DNA from: Trichomonas vaginalis G3
Lineage: Eukaryota > Parabasalia > Trichomonadida > Trichomonadidae
Direction: 5' to 3'
Length of the DNA stretch: 64,000 bases
Assembly: GCF_026262505.1 (NCBI RefSeq)
Contig: NC_067206.1
Location: forward strand, 23,389,896 to 23,453,895
Shown: positions 59,722 to 64,000 of the stretch, piece by piece
How the letters are laid out: the number at the start of each line of letters is the position of its first letter
Numbering within the stretch: position 1 is the stretch's first letter
Translations under genes and position numbers: made by a program
The notes under the pieces: model-generated
The model's input: only the letters and a program-made list of their open reading frames with translations
Database searches by the model: none
What the model was told of the DNA's origin: nothing

Positions 59722-61130
59722 TGTAAATATCGAATTGCAGTAGGGCTGTACAAGATTTAAAAAAACATTGCCGGGTTACCGTAGAGGCCTAAAAAAATCG
59801 CGCCTCGGCGGCAAGCCGCCTCGGCATTAAGAATGCGCATCTAAATTTTTATATGTCCTTCTTTCTTTTATTTTTCCCTTCCCTTTCTTTTATTTTTCTT
59901 TTTTTCCCTCCTCTTGCTCTCATTTACCTTTTTTTTCCTTTTCTCATCATTTTTCAAAATTTTAAATTTTTATCAAAAATCTTGCCTATAAAAGCAGACT
60001 ATGGAACCTTTTAATGCCTCTTAATCAATATTATACAGCATAAAGCATATTAAATGAAAGTAATTACGTATAAATTTATTTTATTATCTTATTTATTAAT
60101 TCTTTAGCATGTATTGTTTAATATTAACTTTTCTGTACATTAAATATGATATCTCCAAAGTATGAATGCCTTGTAACGAAACGAAAACTTAATTTTATGT
60201 TGAATATTTGTCACAAACATTAGATTATTAAAATATATGTTGGATATCCCTTAGTATGAGACTTCATGACTCTTGTAGTCTAACGTGAGCTTTGATTGCA
60301 AGCTCTGTGGTTAACGAACATAAATTAATTGTAAAGTTTTCAAAATTTTTCATCGTTTCTATCAGCATCTATTTTTCCTTTAAAATAATATATTTGTATG
60401 ATACAATATTTAGTAATTTTTTATTTCCCATAATTTCATTCAAAATTTCAGAAAAAATTAATTTCTATTCAATATTATTTCAGCTTCAAAACACTTCATT
60501 CTTATAGATGTTGATTCACTAAAGTGTGATACTCAATGTCTTATTTCAATGAAAATTGTTCTGCAAATTTATTTCACTTTTGACCTCACTTTTTCCGTAA
60601 TTCAATTTTTTACTTTTAATATTTTAGATCTTCATAATATCATTTGAAAAATTAACCATATAAAAAAATCAAGTTAACAATTCACTTTTTCCGTAATTCA
60701 AAAATCAAAAATATAAATAATATATCTTTTTATCAAATATTATTATTATATTCTATGAAAAATGAGGTCCGGAAATTTTGCGGATTCCCGTAACTCAATT
60801 TTACGGAAAAAGTGCAGTAAACTATTCAAAATACGGAAAAATTGGTGAAAACTAATGATTTTACGGTAAAATCACGGAAAGTCCCGGAAGAATATATGTG
60901 CCTATATGAAATTATACAAAAATGAATCAAACGCATTTTAAAAGATTGTTCTTGTATTATAAATGCTATTCGCAGATTTATTAGTTGAAGAAAATTACCA
61001 AATTTTTGCCGATTTACAAAAAATGATTTACAAAGCATATTTTTATAAGGCTTTAAAAATCTTTAAAATGTGACCGGTGACGGAAATCCATGGTAACCAA
61101 CCGCGGTTCCCGTTTGGAATGCCATAAATT
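59722..61130. other. non-coding DNA with CACTTTTTCCGTAA words and a pyrimidine tract
   Basis: 59860-59950 is strongly C/T-rich. CACTTTTTCCGTAATTCAA occurs at 60586 and 60685, and inverted forms (ACGGAAAAAGTG) near 60803, resembling ends of decayed small elements of the AAAAAGTG type. GCGCCTCGGCGGCAAGCCGC near 59804 is a GC-rich inverted repeat. There are no genes. Confidence 0.5.
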
Positions 61131-61291
61131 GCAGCCACATATAAATATGTGGCTGCCATTGTTTTAAGTTTTGGCGCATTTCTGAGGAGGTTGAAATGTG
61201 GCCGCCTATCTAATAGAGATAGGCGGCCACTGTAATATAATTTTATGTTTAACGGCCATATTTGAGTTTGTTCATAAACTCAAATATGGCC
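61131..61291. repeat. three short perfect hairpins
   Basis: 61131-61156 (12-bp arms, GCAGCCACATAT), 61198-61230 (14-bp arms, GTGGCCGCCTATCT) and 61254-61291 (16-bp arms, GGCCATATTTGAGTTT). All are perfect or nearly so with 2-6 base loops, spaced 40 and 24 bases apart. Confidence 0.9.
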
Positions 61292-61975
61292 GGGAGTGGG
61301 TTGATGATGAAAATAGAAGACCCATTTCATTTTAAGTTTAAAAAAGCGACTTTTTGAAAATTTGGAAGTGCAAGTTTACGAAAAGATTTTAATTCAAATT
61401 CAAGAAAAAAAATGCGAAGAACCAGTATGAACATTGACATTCGATGAATTAACGTTACAAATATATTGCTTATTGTCGTGAGCAATGCTACTGACAACAA
61501 GAATACCTGGATTAAGGGGTACCTCTTTGAAGGATATTGATGAAAGTTATGAAATCAATATGATTGAATTTTCTTAAATATACAATATAATTTTTTATTA
61601 CTTTTGAAACAAACCGTGATATAATTGGGAGTCATTCTTTTTTATAAAAAATAAATTTGATAATGATAGGTCCATAGTAAAATTTCAATAAAATTTTTAA
61701 AATTAATTCATTCGATTTAAAATTATTTATTTATGTTTTCTCTTTCAAATTTTACAGATTTTAATTAAAAGATTTTTTGAATTCTATTTAATATAAAGAT
61801 GTTCCAATTTATATTTTTTGATAATCCTATATCTCTCGAACCATTTTAATTAAAAAATTATTTTTTAATGAGGAAAATATACAAGGATAGGTTGTCAAGT
61901 AATGGTAATTTTTTCATTGTTAAATTTATTTGGTCGTCAAATATTCTTTGTCACTTTTCATATCAGTTCACTTTC
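61292..61975. other. AT-rich spacer, nothing recognised
   Basis: A possible short inverted repeat near 61470-61500 (TTGTCGTGAGCAATGCTACT region). No genes. Confidence 0.5.
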
Positions 61976-63234
61976 ATCATTTCGTCTTATGATAGAACTT
62001 ATTTCAAGACTTAACACAAGAGGGAGAAGAAGACTTCACACAGGAACATATCCAAGTCCTCCCACGGGCTCTCCAAGTTCAGTTAAGCGGAGAGCCTTTT
62101 TCGAAGATGTCAGGAGGAAGGTGAAGTTCTGGAGTCCCCTTCCTCCACCTCCACCTTGTCCAACGACCTCGAGGTGGAGGACTTTCACTATGGCCCTCTC
62201 CTCGAGCGAGGAGAGGAGGAGGGACCCCATCCTCAATGCAGAGGGTTAGGACCACAAAGTACACTTGACAATGAGGACAACACTTAGGATGAATTGTTCC
62301 AAAGCTTTGAGTCTCCTCCGGAGGAACAGAAGGAATGCCCAAGGAGACTCAAAGCAAGAAGAGCAAGCGATGGAAGTGTTCCTCCGATGGGACACTATGC
62401 ATCCAGAACACTTCCTCCACCTCCTCTTCAAAAGAATAGAGTACCCATTATGGTACTTTCTTCAAGCTCCAGTGAGGAGGAGGATAACACGGTCCGAGCA
62501 TATTGCCTCGATGTGGACTATTCGCCAGGCGTCGAGCTTTGGCTAAATATTTGATATTGATAATCATAACTTTAATCTTTATAGATTAGATTAAAGATAT
62601 GCGTTTGGTTCACAAGATTTTGAGGAATTTTGCCTGGACGTGTACTATTCGCCAGTCGTCAAGCCCTTGTTCAGACAGGCTTCGCATTTTGAACAAGTGG
62701 TACTCAGTGCGACGAACTTGGCGGACTACTACATCCAACGTGTCCCAAACATGGCTACTGTTCTTAGGCGTCAAGCCTTGGACCAGTTCATCTTGCTTTT
62801 CCCAGAGGACCAGCGCACGGAAATGAATAGGAAAGCGACAAACTTTGAACCATACTCGCTTTCCTATGACCCAAACGAACTCAGCAGAGAGTTCGGAAGC
62901 CATGCATGGCAATGTACCCTGACAATCAAAAGAGACAAGAAGAAGGTCAGTGGTCCTTTTCCGATCGAGCGCAAAGGAAGGGTTGCTATTGTCCGCGTCA
63001 TTGCCATGGTTGCTCCTCAGCGAGTTACAGAGGGTAAGCAATGCCCTCTTTAACGCATGTGCGAAGAAGGACGGCAACCAACCATGGCTAAGTTCACCCA
63101 CAGCGGACCACAACTCTTCCGGGATCTGGAGTTCAGAATTCAATACGGCGAGCGCATCTGGTTCCGTGGAGATTTGGGAAGCTGCCGTAAACTCTGGCTC
63201 GCTGGAAAATACGAATAATTTTATCCATATCTTT
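61976..63234 (+). pseudogene. unrecognised GC-rich relic, family shared with 19.08-19.64 kb
   Basis: Coding-like DNA with C/G-ending codons spans 1.2 kb in several frames, so the copy is broken repeatedly. Recognisable segments are a Ser/Glu-rich part (SSSSSEEEDNTVRAYCLDV), a partial repeat of it (CLDVYYSPVV), NFEPYSLSYDPNELSREF, and a final FRDLEFRIQYGERIWFRGD. The third matches the relic at 19.1-19.6 kb. I do not know the family; host or viral origin is open. The higher GC content resembles the dehydrogenase gene. Confidence 0.45.
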
Positions 63235-63334
63235 TCCTTGTGATAGGACTAAACATTTTAATTTATACAAACATTTTTTAAATAAATTAAAATGGACTAT
63301 TACAAGCCACCTTTCTTATATACAGGTTTAAGGG

Positions 63335-63365
63335 ATTGACACTTTACAATGTAAAGTGTCAAATT
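63335..63365. repeat. perfect palindrome TTGACACTTTACA / TGTAAAGTGTCAA
   Basis: A 27-base palindrome around 63350. The half-site TGACACTTTACA also occurs near the Maverick tips (31567, 53138, 11650) and at 27281. Confidence 0.7.
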
Positions 63366-63446
63366 TTAAAAATAATTTTCAGCAAGATATGAATTATTTA
63401 GAGTAAAGGAAAAGGAATTTGATTGGATAACAGATCCATCTTCCGA

Positions 63447-63593
63447 TTCTTAGCCAAAATGGCTAAAAATTGGGTGCAATTATTGATTTTGGCTAAGAAC
63501 TATGGTCTGCGAGGTACAGACTATAGTTCTCTATATGGCGCCGAAAATTTTTGGTGAAATGCGACGACATTTCACCAAAAATTTTTCGGCGCC
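63447..63593. repeat. three hairpins
   Basis: 63447-63499 (14-bp arms TTCTTAGCCAAAAT, loop with the class-B word ATTGGGTGCAAT), 63497-63529 (13-bp arms GAACTATGGTCTG) and 63537-63593 (25-bp arms GGCGCCGAAAATTTTTGG with one indel). They are contiguous. Confidence 0.9.
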
Positions 63594-63930
63594 TTAGGAT
63601 GAATTGGAGGGTGTGAGATACTATTATGTTTTATAGTACTATCAGTAATAAAGGTGCCAAATCCGGGCAGTGGAAATGATTTTCCCGAGTTGGCCCTCCT
63701 CAATACAATTGAAATTTTATTTATAAGAATTGAGTTATATTTCCTGAACAGTTGTATTATAATATTTTTATTGTATAATGTAAATTATTTCCCGTGAAAT
63801 CAATGGCCATCAAGTAAAAATAAGAAAGTTATAATTGTAAAAATGAACCAGTAAAAATTTTGTGAATATAGATACAAAACTGTATATTTAATTTGAAATG
63901 TTTCAGTTCTTTGTAGGCTCACATTTATTC
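63594..63930. other. spacer with a decayed class-D hairpin
   Basis: 63600-63650 begins GAATTGGAGGGTGTGAGATA, like class D, but its right arm is decayed. The rest is AT-rich and empty. Confidence 0.5.
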
Positions 63931-63931
63931 G

Positions 63932-63991
63932 AGAAAGTTCGAAAGCTTGGTCGCAATTGGAACTGATTGCAACCGAGTTTTCGAACTTTCT
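63932..63991. repeat. class-B hairpin at window edge
   Basis: 26-bp arms (AGAAAGTTCGAAAGCTTGG, then TCGCAAT) with three mismatches and an 8-base loop containing GGAACTG, close to the B-hairpin loop at 53669. The array may continue past the window. Confidence 0.85.
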
Positions 63992-64000
63992 AGTAGGAAT

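Noticed and set aside
61902-63243. Several separate new genes at 62-63.2 kb
   Set aside because: Overlapping frames share similarity with one relic family; they are remnants of one decayed gene, not several.

Overview
The window looks like repeat-rich nuclear DNA of the parabasalid parasite Trichomonas vaginalis or a very close relative. The evidence is AT-rich intronless sequence, two near-identical Tvmar1-type mariners, two Maverick/Polinton elements of the kind that fill that genome, a MULE, pogo-like relics and a dihydrolipoamide dehydrogenase with a short hydrogenosome-type leader. Only about 2 kb (56.7-58.9 kb) is clearly ordinary host gene space: the dehydrogenase and a divergently oriented DUF4272-like gene. 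Family assignments come from motifs I can read by eye, not from database searches.

Layout. 1-11723 is the right-hand part of Maverick copy 1; its left part lies outside the window. It ends inside a satellite of ten 121-bp monomers (11724-12936) with a three-monomer higher-order pattern. 12.9-19.7 kb holds decayed fragments: a ubiquitin-hydrolase tail, a pogo-like transposase N-terminus running into a 31-bp tandem array, and an unrecognised GC-richer relic. 19.76-25.86 kb carries two mariner copies in inverted orientation that also share 96 bp of flank on one side, with a tyrosine-recombinase fragment between them. 26.0-28.7 kb holds an integrase-type transposase and a pogo-like pseudogene. 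29.88-54.68 kb is a MULE split by Maverick copy 2 (31521-53210), which has both terminal inverted repeats (about 655 bp) and a 6-bp target duplication. 54.7-56.7 kb holds more hairpins, a hAT-like scrap and a 545-bp inverted-repeat element. 58.9-64 kb is non-coding, with hairpin clusters and a second copy of the GC-richer relic family.

The Mavericks. Copy 2 has the usual set: protein-primed family B DNA polymerase, retroviral-type integrase, A32-like packaging ATPase, a capsid-protein candidate, a collagen-like fibre protein and many small genes. They are packed head to head or tail to tail with overlaps of a few bases. Both copies are fossils with several genes broken, but they are very similar to each other, so the family was active recently.

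The most interesting signals are structural. (1) Arrays of 45-65 bp hairpins occur in a repeating order A-B-D-C; sequences differ between copies while each arm pair stays complementary. (2) Twin GC-rich mini-hairpins lie in the Mavericks, several inside coding frames and one present in only one copy. (3) Iterated palindromes at Maverick gene ends keep the same layout but have a different core in each copy. (4) One hairpin repeat occurs twice with its loop inverted while the flanks keep orientation.
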